NCBI GenBank assembly: GCA_030523505.1
Contig: JAUNIK010000024.1
Span: 1 to 13,862, forward strand
Direction: 5' to 3'
Length of the DNA stretch: 13,862 bases
From: Prevotellaceae bacterium
GTDB taxonomy: Bacteria > Bacteroidota > Bacteroidia > Bacteroidales > Bacteroidaceae
Made by a program: the position numbers and the translations under genes. Every line of letters begins with the position of its first letter. Positions within the stretch are counted from its first letter, which is position 1. Shown in pieces: positions 1-7,762 of this stretch. The notes under the pieces are model-generated. The model had not been told where the DNA came from, did no database searches, and saw only the letters and a list, made by a program, of their open reading frames with translations.

Positions 1-3000
1 CCTCGATGTCGATGTCGTAGGTGAAATTGCCGAGGTGCTTATGACGCAGATGACCGTTGACGATACCGATATGGTTGTCGCGGTCGAAGATAGTGTCATT
101 GATAAGCGCTATATCGTCAGGCACGAGGATGGCGTGAGCATTCTGTATGGTGTAGCTGGTGTTGAGCGGAGTGACATTGGTCTTGCCACTTACACGAGCC
201 TCGCCGACAAGTTGGATAGCCTTGAACGGTCCCACCACATTGATGTCACCCCAGCCATACACATCGACATGATCGAGGAAGGTGTCGCAGAAATATTCGA
301 GGAACTCCAGGCGAGTGCCGTCAGCATGCACCTTCAGATCCAGTTCGCTGTTCTTTGGCGATACAAAACCATCGATCTTGGTCTTGCCCGTCTCGTCAAG
401 TGCTATGGCGTCGATGTTGATGGCACCCTCGTCGATATTCCAGTTTGCCTTTGCATCGAGGGTTCCAAGGCGACCGTCCATGAAGGTGAAGTTCTTCACG
501 ATGAGCTTCGCGTCAGCCTCAGGTTTGCCGAACAGTGAACGGCCGTGAGCCTCACCAGTGGCATTGCCAGCAAACTCCACAGAGTGGAAGTTGACGAGCC
601 CGAGGATATAACTCACATTGACATCCTTCAGTTCCACCTTCAGTTCATCGTCGGTGCTGTCGGTAGCCTTTCCGTTGATGGCGATACGCTGGTCGGCATG
701 ATGCACAGCAAAGCGCTCCACCTCGAGGTGCTTCGCGTAATATTTAATATGTGCAGGGTCGATGGTCCATACGGAGTCGTTGACATATATCTGTGACGGT
801 TTAATGTTCACATCAGCCTGCGACTGTCCCTCGCCATTGGTGCTGAAACTTGCCACAGCGTTCATCTCGCCCTTGAGGACATGCTTGCCGTCGGAATGGA
901 ACACAAACTTCGATGTCAGTTGGTTGTCGATAGCCTGAGCACGCAGAGTGTAGGTAGCGCTCGACTTACGATCCTTTGTCATGGCGTTAGCCACCATTCG
1001 CATAGTGTCGTTAGGGCAGGTGAGAAGCAGATAGCCATTCTTGTAGTTGCTGCCGTTATAGGCGAAGTCGGCCGCATCGAGCGTGATATCCACGAGATGC
1101 TTGTTGTCGTCGATATTAGCCACGAGATGTGCCGGTTCGTTGAGCGCCAGATCCATGCCAAGCAGTTTCTGTGCCCAGTCGGACTTGTTTATTGTGGCGT
1201 ACACATTCAACCGGTTGTTTGTGCCCTTGCTATGCTTGATGCCAGGAAGGGTAGGGAGGCGGTTGTAGATAGCGTTGGTGATGGAGTTAGCCACCGTCTC
1301 GAAGTTGAACTCACCCTCAGCAAGCAGTGAGGCGAAGTCGCTCTTCAATCGGAGAGCCTGTCTGCCACCGTCAGCCGTCTTCGTCAGTTCGAGGTTGTTC
1401 AGATGGTAGTTGCTGGTTTCTGACTGCATCGTCAGATCCTTCACAACCACATTGCCCACAGCATTGTTGATGTTGCTGCCAGAGAACGAGCCGTCGATGC
1501 CGAAACTGAAAACACCATCGCCCCAACGGTCGGTGAGTCCCATCTCGTTAGGGTTGAGCGCAGCCACAGTGCCGTGGAGAGTGCCACTCGGAGTCTTAGA
1601 AGCAATGTTGTAGTTTGCCACAAGGTCGGCCATGCACGCCTCGTCATTGATATGTAGGTCGATATCCAGCGCCTTGTCGGCAGAATAATCGCCCGTAGCC
1701 TTTATATCCTTATAATGATGCTTCTTGAATATGAGCGACTTGATATCCGCATTGCCGTTAGCCGAAAGCAGTCTGCCATCACGCAGAACACCATCGGCGG
1801 TGATGCTGCCGGAGAGAGCACCGAGATCCTTGTTGCCAGTGAGTTGTTCAAGGTCGAGAGCATCAGCAAGCACATTCAACTTCGCGTTGTCGCCCACGAT
1901 ATTCAAGTCGAGGTCGCTACTACCGACAGCAGTGCTCAGCTTACCCGAAATGTCAATATTATTGTTCGCTTTCTTTGCCTCGCCCGAGAGCGTCACATTG
2001 CCCAACACCTCTACTGGTTTAGGGATGCTCTGCTGGTGGAGCCCGTTGGCTATCGATGCGATGCCAGCCGAACTGGTGGTGAGGTTGTGAAGACGGATGT
2101 TCCAGTCGAGCCCATTGCCCACAGGAAGAAGGCTGCAATCAGCAAGAACAGACAAGTCGTTGTCGAGCGAAACATTGATATTGTTGATATCGATTTTTCT
2201 GTCAGTACCACCGATGTTAGCCGACATAGAAACAGTCTTGTTGAAATCGTTTAACACGGAAACAAAAGAGCCTAAGTCTGAGAGTGTTACGATGCTTGGG
2301 CTAAGTTTTCCATCAAGGCTTAATGAGCCACGTTTCAGTTTCTTGTTCTCAGTCTCGTATGAAGCCACAAGAGCCGGCACGGAGATACGTGAACCAGGCA
2401 GTTCGATATTAAGATCCGTGAGGCGCGCACTGCTCATTCCAGCAAGCAGTTTCAGCGATAGCTTCTTCAGCTGGAAACCACGCTTCTCCTTCAGTGAGAC
2501 ACGTTTGATGTTCACATCCAGAGAATCGTCGGTGAGTTTGTTGAGAATAACGTGCGCACTGATGTCGGATATGTTGATATGCTTTGTTGAGAATTTTTGA
2601 GTGTTGTAATCATCCAACTGATTGTACGCAACCTCACTGCGTCGGATGATGAGCGAAGAAATCTCAAGGTTGAGAGGAGTGTGCTTTGTGGTGTCCTTCG
2701 ATGCAAGTGAGTCGAGCACAAACTGGAAGTTGAGCGGACTGTCGGCAGTCTTCTTGTACAGGTTTGCCTTCAGGCCGAACACCTGTGCCGATGAGATGGT
2801 AATCTTGCCGTTGATGAGATCAGGAATCTTTATCTTCGCAGAAAGACGCGGAGCAAGGAGCATCTGCTGCTGATCCTGGTCGAGGATGAGCACATCGTTC
2901 ACCGTGAGGCGGTTAGGGATGCTGATATCGGCACTCTTTATCGCTACAGATGTACCAAGTTTTTCAGAGAGAGCATCGGAAACTTTCGACGCAATAAAGG

Positions 3001-3097
3001 CTTTCACTGCCGGAAGACTCAGCAGCAAAACAAGCGCAAGATAAAGGCCGGCGATGGTCCATATCAATGCGTTAATTATCCTTCTTAAACCCTTCAA
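1..3097 (-). CDS. TamB/AsmA-like envelope protein, N-terminal part (3' end beyond window)
   Basis: The minus frame is open from the left edge to about 3127 and gives about 1032 codons from a TTG at 3097-3095. The N-terminus has a basic start (KGLRRIINA) and one membrane anchor (LIWTIAGLYLALVLLLSLPA), then a short segment typical of AsmA/TamB starts (VSDALSEKLGTSVAIKSADI). The rest is a long, Cys-poor, beta-rich repetitive region of D/N/G-rich strands. Near the left edge, the stretch around NTSYTIQNAHAILVPDD and INGTIFDRDNH-like turns resembles the start of the conserved TamB C-terminal (DUF490) region, so several hundred more residues should lie outside. TamB/AsmA-like proteins are inner-membrane-anchored periplasmic proteins linked to lipid transport to, and protein assembly in, the outer membrane. 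There is no in-frame ATG for the first ~50 codons; TTG at 3097 is preferred because a -7 element (3132-3125) covers the other TTG at 3127. The gene is divergent from nqrA. Family assignment is fairly secure; the exact start is not. Confidence 0.8.
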   Translation of the reverse strand, partial: MKGLRRIINALIWTIAGLYLALVLLLSLPAVKAFIASKVSDALSEKLGTSVAIKSADISIPNRLTVNDVLILDQDQQQMLLAPRLSAKIKIPDLINGKITISSAQVFGLKANLYKKTADSPLNFQFVLDSLASKDTTKHTPLNLEISSLIIRRSEVAYNQLDDYNTQKFSTKHINISDISAHVILNKLTDDSLDVNIKRVSLKEKRGFQLKKLSLKLLAGMSSARLTDLNIELPGSRISVPALVASYETENKKLKRGSLSLDGKLSPSIVTLSDLGSFVSVLNDFNKTVSMSANIGGTDRKIDINNINVSLDNDLSVLADCSLLPVGNGLDWNIRLHNLTTSSAGIASIANGLHQQSIPKPVEVLGNVTLSGEAKKANNNIDISGKLSTAVGSSDLDLNIVGDNAKLNVLADALDLEQLTGNKDLGALSGSITADGVLRDGRLLSANGNADIKSLIFKKHHYKDIKATGDYSADKALDIDLHINDEACMADLVANYNIASKTPSGTLHGTVAALNPNEMGLTDRWGDGVFSFGIDGSFSGSNINNAVGNVVVKDLTMQSETSNYHLNNLELTKTADGGRQALRLKSDFASLLAEGEFNFETVANSITNAIYNRLPTLPGIKHSKGTNNRLNVYATINKSDWAQKLLGMDLALNEPAHLVANIDDNKHLVDITLDAADFAYNGSNYKNGYLLLTCPNDTMRMVANAMTKDRKSSATYTLRAQAIDNQLTSKFVFHSDGKHVLKGEMNAVASFSTNGEGQSQADVNIKPSQIYVNDSVWTIDPAHIKYYAKHLEVERFAVHHADQRIAINGKATDSTDDELKVELKDVNVSYILGLVNFHSVEFAGNATGEAHGRSLFGKPEADAKLIVKNFTFMDGRLGTLDAKANWNIDEGAINIDAIALDETGKTKIDGFVSPKNSELDLKVHADGTRLEFLEYFCDTFLDHVDVYGWGDINVVGPFKAIQLVGEARVSGKTNVTPLNTSYTIQNAHAILVPDDIALINDTIFDRDNHIGIVNGHLRHKHLGNFTYDIDIE

Positions 3098-3124
3098 TGA
3101 AGTCTGTATTTTGTAATTACACCA

Positions 3125-3132
3125 CAAAATTA
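3125..3132 (-). promoter_or_regulatory. Putative -7 promoter element of the tamB-like gene
   Basis: On the minus strand 3132-3125 reads TAATTTTG, a full match to the Bacteroidetes -7 consensus TAnnTTTG. A weak -33-like TTTAG lies about 19 bases upstream (3156-3152). Transcription would start near 3118, about 20 bases before the TTG start. A perfect 10-base palindrome, TGTAATTACA (3112-3121), sits on the predicted start site, and a second half copy (AATTACA, 3128-3134) overlaps the -7 box; these could form an operator. Prediction from motif only. Confidence 0.5.
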
Positions 3133-3195
3133 CATTTTTTTTGGCTCATTCCTAAATATTTCGCCTATTTTCTTCTTTTTATTGCCATTTTTTAG

Positions 3196-3203
3196 TAAAT
3201 TTG
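3196..3203 (+). promoter_or_regulatory. Putative -7 promoter element of the nqr operon
   Basis: TAAATTTG matches the Bacteroidetes -7 consensus TAnnTTTG exactly. The upstream stretch is T-rich but has no clear -33 TTTG at the usual distance. Transcription would begin near 3210, leaving a leader of about 94 bases before nqrA. That leader contains an imperfect inverted repeat (3209-3240, arms around ACGCA and ATGCGTGC) and a small one (AAACT at 3247-3251 with AGTTT at 3261-3265), then an A/T-rich run up to the ATG with no Shine-Dalgarno site. No known riboswitch class was recognised. Confidence 0.5.
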
Positions 3204-3303
3204 CAGTTGCTACGCACATAGTAAATAAGTACATGCGTGCAATGTGAAACTATCAAGTAGAGTTTAAACGAATAATCATAAATACACAATTTAATTTTGT
3301 TTT

Positions 3304-4653
3304 ATGGCAAATGTAATCAAATTACGAAAAGGCCTTGACATCAAACTCGTCGGTGCGGCACAGGGTGAGAAGAAAGCCCTCGCTGCAAGCGCTGAGTATG
3401 CTCTTGTCCCTGACACTTTCGTGGGTGTTACTCCGAAGGTTGTTGTGAAGGAGGGCGATGTTGTTAAGGCTGGTGACGCCTTGTTCGTCAGCAAGCAGCA
3501 GCCAGAAGTGAAGTTCGCCTCTCCTGTGAGCGGTGTCGTTTCTGCTGTTGAGCGTGGTGACCGTCGCAAGGTTCTGTCAGTAAAGGTTAAGGCCGACGCT
3601 GAGCAGCAGTATGCTGACTTCGGTGTGAAGAATGCCGCATCCCTCACTGGTGAGCAGGTAAAGACTGCAATCCTCGAGGCAGGCTTGTTCGGCTACATTA
3701 ACCAACTGCCTTACGCAGTAGTAGCAAACCCACAGGACGAACCAAAGGGTATCTTTGTTTCTGCCTTGCGTGACATGCCTCTGGCTTGTGACTTCGAGGT
3801 AGAGCTGAAGGGCAATGAGGCTGCTTTCCAGGCAGGTCTCACCGCACTTTCAAAGATGGCAAAGACCTATCTTGGTATCGGTGCAAACCAGACTGCTGAT
3901 GCTCTCGTCAATGCAAAGGATGTTGACGTGAACGTGTTCAGCGGTAAGTGTCCTGCAGGAAATGTCGGTGTTCAGGTGAACCACCTCGACCCTGTGAACA
4001 AGGGTGAGGTAGTATGGACTGTTGACCCATCGGCAGTGATCTTCATCGGTCGTCTGTTCACAACAGGCAAGGTGGATCTTACCCGCACAGTGGCTGTTGC
4101 TGGTGCAGAGGTGAAGAATCCAAAGTTTGTTGATGTGAAGGTCGGTGCACCACTTGCTGATGTTCTCGCTGGTGAACTCGACGGTGTTGAGGGCAAGCGC
4201 GTTATCAATGGTAACCCACTGACAGGTGTTCTCTGTGCAGCTGTTCCTTTCGTAGGAGCACACACATCAGAGGTGACAGTTATCCCAGAGGGTAACGATG
4301 CAGACGAGATGCTCGGCTGGATTCTCCCACGCTGCAAGCAGTTCTCTACACACCGCAGTTACTTCTCATGGCTCTGTGGCAAGAAGGCTTACAACCTCGA
4401 TGCTCGTATCAAGGGTGGTGAGCGCCACATGATTATGAGTGGTGAGTACGACAAGGTATTGCCAATGGATATCTACGGTGAGTACCTCATCAAGGCTATC
4501 ATCGCTGGCGACATCGACCGTCAGGAGGCTCTCGGTATCTACGAGGTGAGCCCAGAGGACTTCGCATTGGCTGAGTTCGTTGACTCATCAAAACTTGAAT
4601 TGCAGAAAATCGTTAGACAGGGTCTCGATATCCTGAGAAAGGAGAATGCATAA
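3304..4653 (+). CDS. nqrA: Na+-translocating NADH:quinone oxidoreductase subunit A
   Basis: This 449-residue protein has the normal NqrA length (about 450). NqrA is the soluble, membrane-associated subunit on the cytoplasmic side of the Na+-NQR complex, implicated in ubiquinone/menaquinone binding. Visible family features are the N-terminal start IKLRKGLDIKLVGAA, a biotinyl/lipoyl-like segment around residues 40-95 (VVVKEGDVVKAGDALF, then FASPVSGVVSAVERGDRR), the central GYINQLPYAVVANPQDEPKG region, and the C-terminal block HRSYFSWLCGKKAYNLD. It is first in the six-gene nqr operon and ends one base before nqrB. Its ATG follows an A/T-rich leader without a Shine-Dalgarno sequence, as is usual for first genes in Bacteroidetes. 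Identity is strongly supported by both sequence and gene order. Confidence 0.97.
   Translation: MANVIKLRKGLDIKLVGAAQGEKKALAASAEYALVPDTFVGVTPKVVVKEGDVVKAGDALFVSKQQPEVKFASPVSGVVSAVERGDRRKVLSVKVKADAEQQYADFGVKNAASLTGEQVKTAILEAGLFGYINQLPYAVVANPQDEPKGIFVSALRDMPLACDFEVELKGNEAAFQAGLTALSKMAKTYLGIGANQTADALVNAKDVDVNVFSGKCPAGNVGVQVNHLDPVNKGEVVWTVDPSAVIFIGRLFTTGKVDLTRTVAVAGAEVKNPKFVDVKVGAPLADVLAGELDGVEGKRVINGNPLTGVLCAAVPFVGAHTSEVTVIPEGNDADEMLGWILPRCKQFSTHRSYFSWLCGKKAYNLDARIKGGERHMIMSGEYDKVLPMDIYGEYLIKAIIAGDIDRQEALGIYEVSPEDFALAEFVDSSKLELQKIVRQGLDILRKENA
4639..4644 (+). promoter_or_regulatory. Ribosome binding site that decides the nqrB start
   Basis: AAGGAG lies inside the last codons of nqrA. It is 10 bases from the ATG at 4655 but only 1 base from an in-frame ATG at 4646, so it supports 4655 as the nqrB start. 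Confidence 0.65.
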
Positions 4654-4654
4654 T

Positions 4655-5827
4655 ATGAAAGCACTTAGAAAATATGTAGACAAGATCAAGCCAAACTTCG
4701 TAGAAGGTGGTAAGTTCTCGTATCTGCAGAGTGTCTTCGAAGGCTTCGAGACATTCCTCTTCGTTCCAAACGACACAGCAAAGAGCGGTGTTCACATCCA
4801 TGACTCTATCGACTCAAAGCGTATCATGTCGTTTGTTGTTATTGCTCTGATGCCAGCATTGCTGTTCGGTATGTACAATGTGGGTTATCAGAATGCTCTC
4901 GCTGCAGGTCAGTTGGCAAGCACCTCATTCGTTGAGATGTTTGTGTTCGGTCTGTTGGCTGTACTTCCAAAGATCATCGTTTCCTATGTAGTAGGTCTCG
5001 GCATCGAGTTCATCTGGGCACAGTGGAAGCACGAGGAGATTCAGGAGGGTTACCTCGTATCAGGTATCATCATCCCAATGATCGTTCCTGTGAACTGCCC
5101 ACTCTGGATGCTCGCTTTGGCTTGCGCATTTGCTGTAATCATCGGTAAGGAGATTTTCGGTGGTACTGGTATGAACATCTTCAACCCAGCACTCATCGCT
5201 CGTGCATTCCTGTTCTTCTCTTACCCAACAAAGATGTCGGGTGACACAGTATGGGTTGCTGACGATACAATCTTCGGTATGGGACATCAGTTGGCTGACG
5301 GTACAACAGCTGCTACACCATTGGCAGCAGGCGTTGAGAACCTCGACGTGACAAACGCTGTTATCGGTCTTATCCCAGGTTCTATCGGTGAGACTTCGGT
5401 AATCGCTATCGCCCTCGGTGCAATCATCCTGTTGTGGACCGGTGTTGCTTCTTGGAAGACTATGGTATCGGTATTCGTTGGTGGTGCTGCTACTGCTGCA
5501 TTGTTCCACGGTCTTGGTATGAGCGACCTCTGCGTTTGCGAGCACCTCGTACTCGGTGGTTTCTGCTTCGGTGCTGTATTCATGGCTACTGACCCAGTTA
5601 CTTCTTGCCGTACAGAGACAGGTAAGTACATCTATGGTTTCCTCATCGGTGCTGTGGCAATCACCGTTCGCGTGATGAACCCAGGTTATCCAGAGGGTAT
5701 GATGCTTGCTATTCTCCTCATGAATATGTTCGCATCAACCATCGACTACTATGTTGTCAATGCTAATATCAACAAGCGTGCTAAGCGTGCAATAATAAAT
5801 AAGGAGGACAAGATATGGCAAAACTGA
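4655..5827 (+). CDS. nqrB: Na+-translocating NADH:quinone oxidoreductase subunit B
   Basis: This 390-residue polytopic membrane subunit belongs to the NqrB/RnfD family and forms much of the Na+ path in the complex. It carries a covalently bound FMN and, in characterised complexes, riboflavin. Many hydrophobic segments are visible between residues ~57 and ~370 (about ten). The ApbE flavinylation site appears as DGTTAATP at residues 215-222, making Thr221 the predicted FMN attachment residue; the position usually occupied by Gly or Ser before Ala-Thr is Ala here. Family landmarks include GKEIFGGTGMNIFNPALIAR (164-183) and FMATDPVTSCRT (309-320). The ATG at 4655 fits the upstream AAGGAG; an ATG three codons earlier is too close to it. 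The gene starts one base after the nqrA stop and overlaps nqrC by 13 bases, indicating translational coupling. Confidence 0.96.
   Translation: MKALRKYVDKIKPNFVEGGKFSYLQSVFEGFETFLFVPNDTAKSGVHIHDSIDSKRIMSFVVIALMPALLFGMYNVGYQNALAAGQLASTSFVEMFVFGLLAVLPKIIVSYVVGLGIEFIWAQWKHEEIQEGYLVSGIIIPMIVPVNCPLWMLALACAFAVIIGKEIFGGTGMNIFNPALIARAFLFFSYPTKMSGDTVWVADDTIFGMGHQLADGTTAATPLAAGVENLDVTNAVIGLIPGSIGETSVIAIALGAIILLWTGVASWKTMVSVFVGGAATAALFHGLGMSDLCVCEHLVLGGFCFGAVFMATDPVTSCRTETGKYIYGFLIGAVAITVRVMNPGYPEGMMLAILLMNMFASTIDYYVVNANINKRAKRAIINKEDKIWQN
5801..5807 (+). promoter_or_regulatory. Strong ribosome binding site for nqrC
   Basis: AAGGAGG, a full Shine-Dalgarno match, ends seven bases before the nqrC ATG at 5815 and lies within the nqrB coding sequence. 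It is notable because most Bacteroidetes genes lack such sites. Confidence 0.7.
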
Positions 5828-6444
5828 ATACAAATAACAACGGCTATATTATTGCTTACGCAACTGGCCTTGTGGTAATTGTTGCCTTTTTGTTGGCATT
5901 CGTATCATCTGCTCTCCAGGACACTATCGATGCTAATGTGAAGCTCGATGTGAAGAAGCAGGTTATGGCTTCGCTTCTTGTTACTGAATTTGCTGATAAT
6001 GCAGATGCAGAGGCACAGTACGTGGCTCTCGTAAAAGAAGAGCAGGTAGTTGATGCAGAAAAGGGACTTATCCTCTATACATGCGAGAAGGATGGCGAAC
6101 CAAAGTATGTCCTTCGTGTTAAGGGACAAGGTCTTTGGGGCCCAATCTGGGGCTATGTTGCTCTGAACGCAGACAAGCAGACTGTTTACGGTGCTTACTT
6201 CAACCATGAAGGTGAGACTGCTGGTCTTGGTGCTGAAATCAAGGATAGCAAGGCTTGGCAGGCAAAGTTCCAGGGCAAGAAGGTCTTTGATGGTGAAAAT
6301 GTTGTTCTTGGCGTGAAGAAAAACGTTACTCTCCCTGAGAGTGAGGTTGATGCTGTCACAGGTGCAACTCTTACTTCGGATGGTGTTGACCAGATGTTGA
6401 AGGAGTCGATCGCAAGATACAACGCAGTGTTAAATGCTAAATAA
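5815..6444 (+). CDS. nqrC: Na+-translocating NADH:quinone oxidoreductase subunit C
   Basis: This 209-residue protein is the NqrC/RnfG-type flavoprotein subunit, with one N-terminal membrane helix (about residues 11-31, YIIAYATGLVVIVAFLLAFV) and a domain facing the periplasm. The flavinylation motif DAVTGATLTS (179-188) places the covalent FMN on Thr185. Other family landmarks are GQGLWGPIWGYVALN (104-118) and HEGETAGLGAEI (131-142), the latter near the flavin in known structures. In the complex it relays electrons between the NqrD/E iron-sulfur centre and the NqrB FMN. At 209 residues it is somewhat shorter than the ~255 residues of proteobacterial NqrC, which appears usual for Bacteroidetes, though I could not check this. 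The start overlaps the end of nqrB by 13 bases and has a strong AAGGAGG site. Confidence 0.95.
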   Translation: MAKLNTNNNGYIIAYATGLVVIVAFLLAFVSSALQDTIDANVKLDVKKQVMASLLVTEFADNADAEAQYVALVKEEQVVDAEKGLILYTCEKDGEPKYVLRVKGQGLWGPIWGYVALNADKQTVYGAYFNHEGETAGLGAEIKDSKAWQAKFQGKKVFDGENVVLGVKKNVTLPESEVDAVTGATLTSDGVDQMLKESIARYNAVLNAK

Positions 6445-6459
6445 TAGGAGAACATCGAT

Positions 6460-7086
6460 ATGAGTTTATTTTCAAAAGCAAACAAGGAAGTTTTCCTTAC
6501 TCCTCTGAATAGCAACAACCCAATCCTTATCCAGGTGCTCGGTATCTGTTCGGCATTGGCTGTAACAAGCCAGTTGAAGCCAGCTATCGTGATGGGTCTT
6601 GCAGTAACAGTGATTACTGCCTTTGCTAACGTAATCATCTCACTCATCCGTAAGACTATCCCTAACCGCATCCGTATCATCGTGCAGTTGGTTGTTGTAG
6701 CAGCGTTGGTGACAATCACCAACCTCGTGCTCAAGGCATTCGTTTACGACGTGAGTGTTGAACTCTCTGTGTATGTAGGTCTTATCATTACCAACTGTAT
6801 CCTGATGGGTCGTCTTGAGGCTTTCGCTTCAATGAACTCGCCAATGCCTTCGTTCATCGATGGTATTGCCAACGGTCTCGGCTATGCTTACATCCTCGTT
6901 ATCGTGGGTGGTGTTCGCGAGTTGCTCGGCCGCGGTTCGTTGCTCGGTTTCAAGATTATTCCTGACTGTGTGTACGATTGGGGTTATGTAAACAACGGTA
7001 TGATGACAATGCCAGCTATGGCTCTTATCCTTGTAGGTCTTGTTATCTGGGTACACCGTGGCTGTTTCTACAAAGAGGATAAATAA
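6460..7086 (+). CDS. nqrD: Na+-translocating NADH:quinone oxidoreductase subunit D
   Basis: This 208-residue integral membrane protein is of the NqrD/RnfE family and has about six hydrophobic helices. Cys30 (LGICSALAV) and Cys113 (ITNCILMGR) match the conserved pair that, together with the pair in NqrE, holds the intramembrane 2Fe-2S cluster that passes electrons across the membrane. Other landmarks are the NPILIQVLGICSALAVT start and GGVRELLGRGSLLG (residues ~149-162). The gene begins 15 bases after nqrC; AGGAG at 6446-6450 lies nine bases before the ATG. NqrD is distinguished from NqrE by the RELLGRG block, its N-terminal sequence and the gene order. Confidence 0.96.
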   Translation: MSLFSKANKEVFLTPLNSNNPILIQVLGICSALAVTSQLKPAIVMGLAVTVITAFANVIISLIRKTIPNRIRIIVQLVVVAALVTITNLVLKAFVYDVSVELSVYVGLIITNCILMGRLEAFASMNSPMPSFIDGIANGLGYAYILVIVGGVRELLGRGSLLGFKIIPDCVYDWGYVNNGMMTMPAMALILVGLVIWVHRGCFYKEDK

Positions 7087-7117
7087 TTTAATGTGTAAAT
7101 TATAAAAGTGTAAAACT

Positions 7118-7747
7118 ATGGATATACAGCATATTATTTCACTGTTCTTCCGTTCTATCTTTGTAGATAACATGGTATTTGCTTTCTTCCTCGGAATGTG
7201 TTCGTTCCTGGCAGTCAGCAAAAACGTGAAGACTTCATTGGGACTTGGTCTTGCAGTAACATTCGTGCTCTTGATTACTGTTCCTGTTGACTATCTCATC
7301 CAGACAAAGGTGCTCGCTGCCGATGGTATCCTCGGTGTCGATCTCACCTATCTCTCTCTCATCCTCTTTATTGCTGTCATCGCTGGTATGGTACAGTTGG
7401 TAGAGATGATCGTGGAGCGTTTCTCTCCATCACTCTATGCATCACTCGGTATCTTCCTTCCTTTGATTGCTGTAAACTGTGCTATCATGGGTGCTTCGCT
7501 CTTCATGCAGCAGCGTATCAACCTCGATCCTTCGAATACACAGTACATCGGTAATGTGTGGGATGCTCTGGCATTCGCACTCGGTTCGGGTATCGGTTGG
7601 ACTCTCGCTATCGTTGCAATGGGTGCAATCCGTGAAAAGATGGCTTATTCAGATGTTCCAAAGCCACTTCAGGGTCTTGGCATTACCTTCATCACTGTAG
7701 GTTTGATGGCTATGGCAATGATGTGCTTCTCAGGTCTTAAAATCTAA
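7118..7747 (+). CDS. nqrE: Na+-translocating NADH:quinone oxidoreductase subunit E
   Basis: This 209-residue membrane protein is of the NqrE/RnfA family. It has about six hydrophobic helices in inverted topology relative to NqrD, to which it is homologous. Cys28 ([11 protein letters not shown]) and Cys121 ([12 protein letters not shown]) correspond to its two ligands of the 2Fe-2S cluster shared with NqrD. The motif [20 protein letters not shown] (residues ~97-116) is characteristic. It starts 31 bases after nqrD with an A/T-rich spacer and no Shine-Dalgarno sequence, unlike nqrB, nqrC, nqrD and nqrF; this is the widest internal gap in the operon. It ends 15 bases before nqrF. Confidence 0.96.
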   Translation: MDIQHIISLFFRSIFVDNMVFAFFLGMCSFLAVSKNVKTSLGLGLAVTFVLLITVPVDYLIQTKVLAADGILGVDLTYLSLILFIAVIAGMVQLVEMIVERFSPSLYASLGIFLPLIAVNCAIMGASLFMQQRINLDPSNTQYIGNVWDALAFALGSGIGWTLAIVAMGAIREKMAYSDVPKPLQGLGITFITVGLMAMAMMCFSGLKI

Positions 7748-7748
7748 T

Positions 7749-7754
7749 AGGAGG
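7749..7754 (+). promoter_or_regulatory. Ribosome binding site that decides the nqrF start
   Basis: AGGAGG begins two bases after the nqrE stop. It is 8 bases from the ATG at 7763 and 11 from the next ATG at 7766, favouring 7763 as the start. Confidence 0.65.
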
Positions 7755-7762
7755 AAATAACT

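Noticed and set aside
35-2873. Several plus-strand reading frames of 60-180 codons (for example 35-538, 881-1330, 1715-2254, 2097-2600)
   Set aside because: They lie opposite the continuous minus-strand TamB-like frame, show no domain or motif, and are fragmented, as expected for shadows of a real gene.
3292-3299. A second TAnnTTTG match (TAATTTTG) just before nqrA
   Set aside because: Transcription from it would start at or inside the ATG; it is more likely part of the A/T-rich translation leader.
4646-4654. Earlier in-frame ATG for nqrB
   Set aside because: It is only one base from the AAGGAG site and overlaps the nqrA stop; the ATG at 4655 has proper spacing and matches the usual NqrB N-terminus.
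5060-5545. A 161-codon minus-strand frame inside nqrB
   Set aside because: The product is Cys/His/Ser/Thr-rich with no domain, and it is explained by the codon bias of nqrB.
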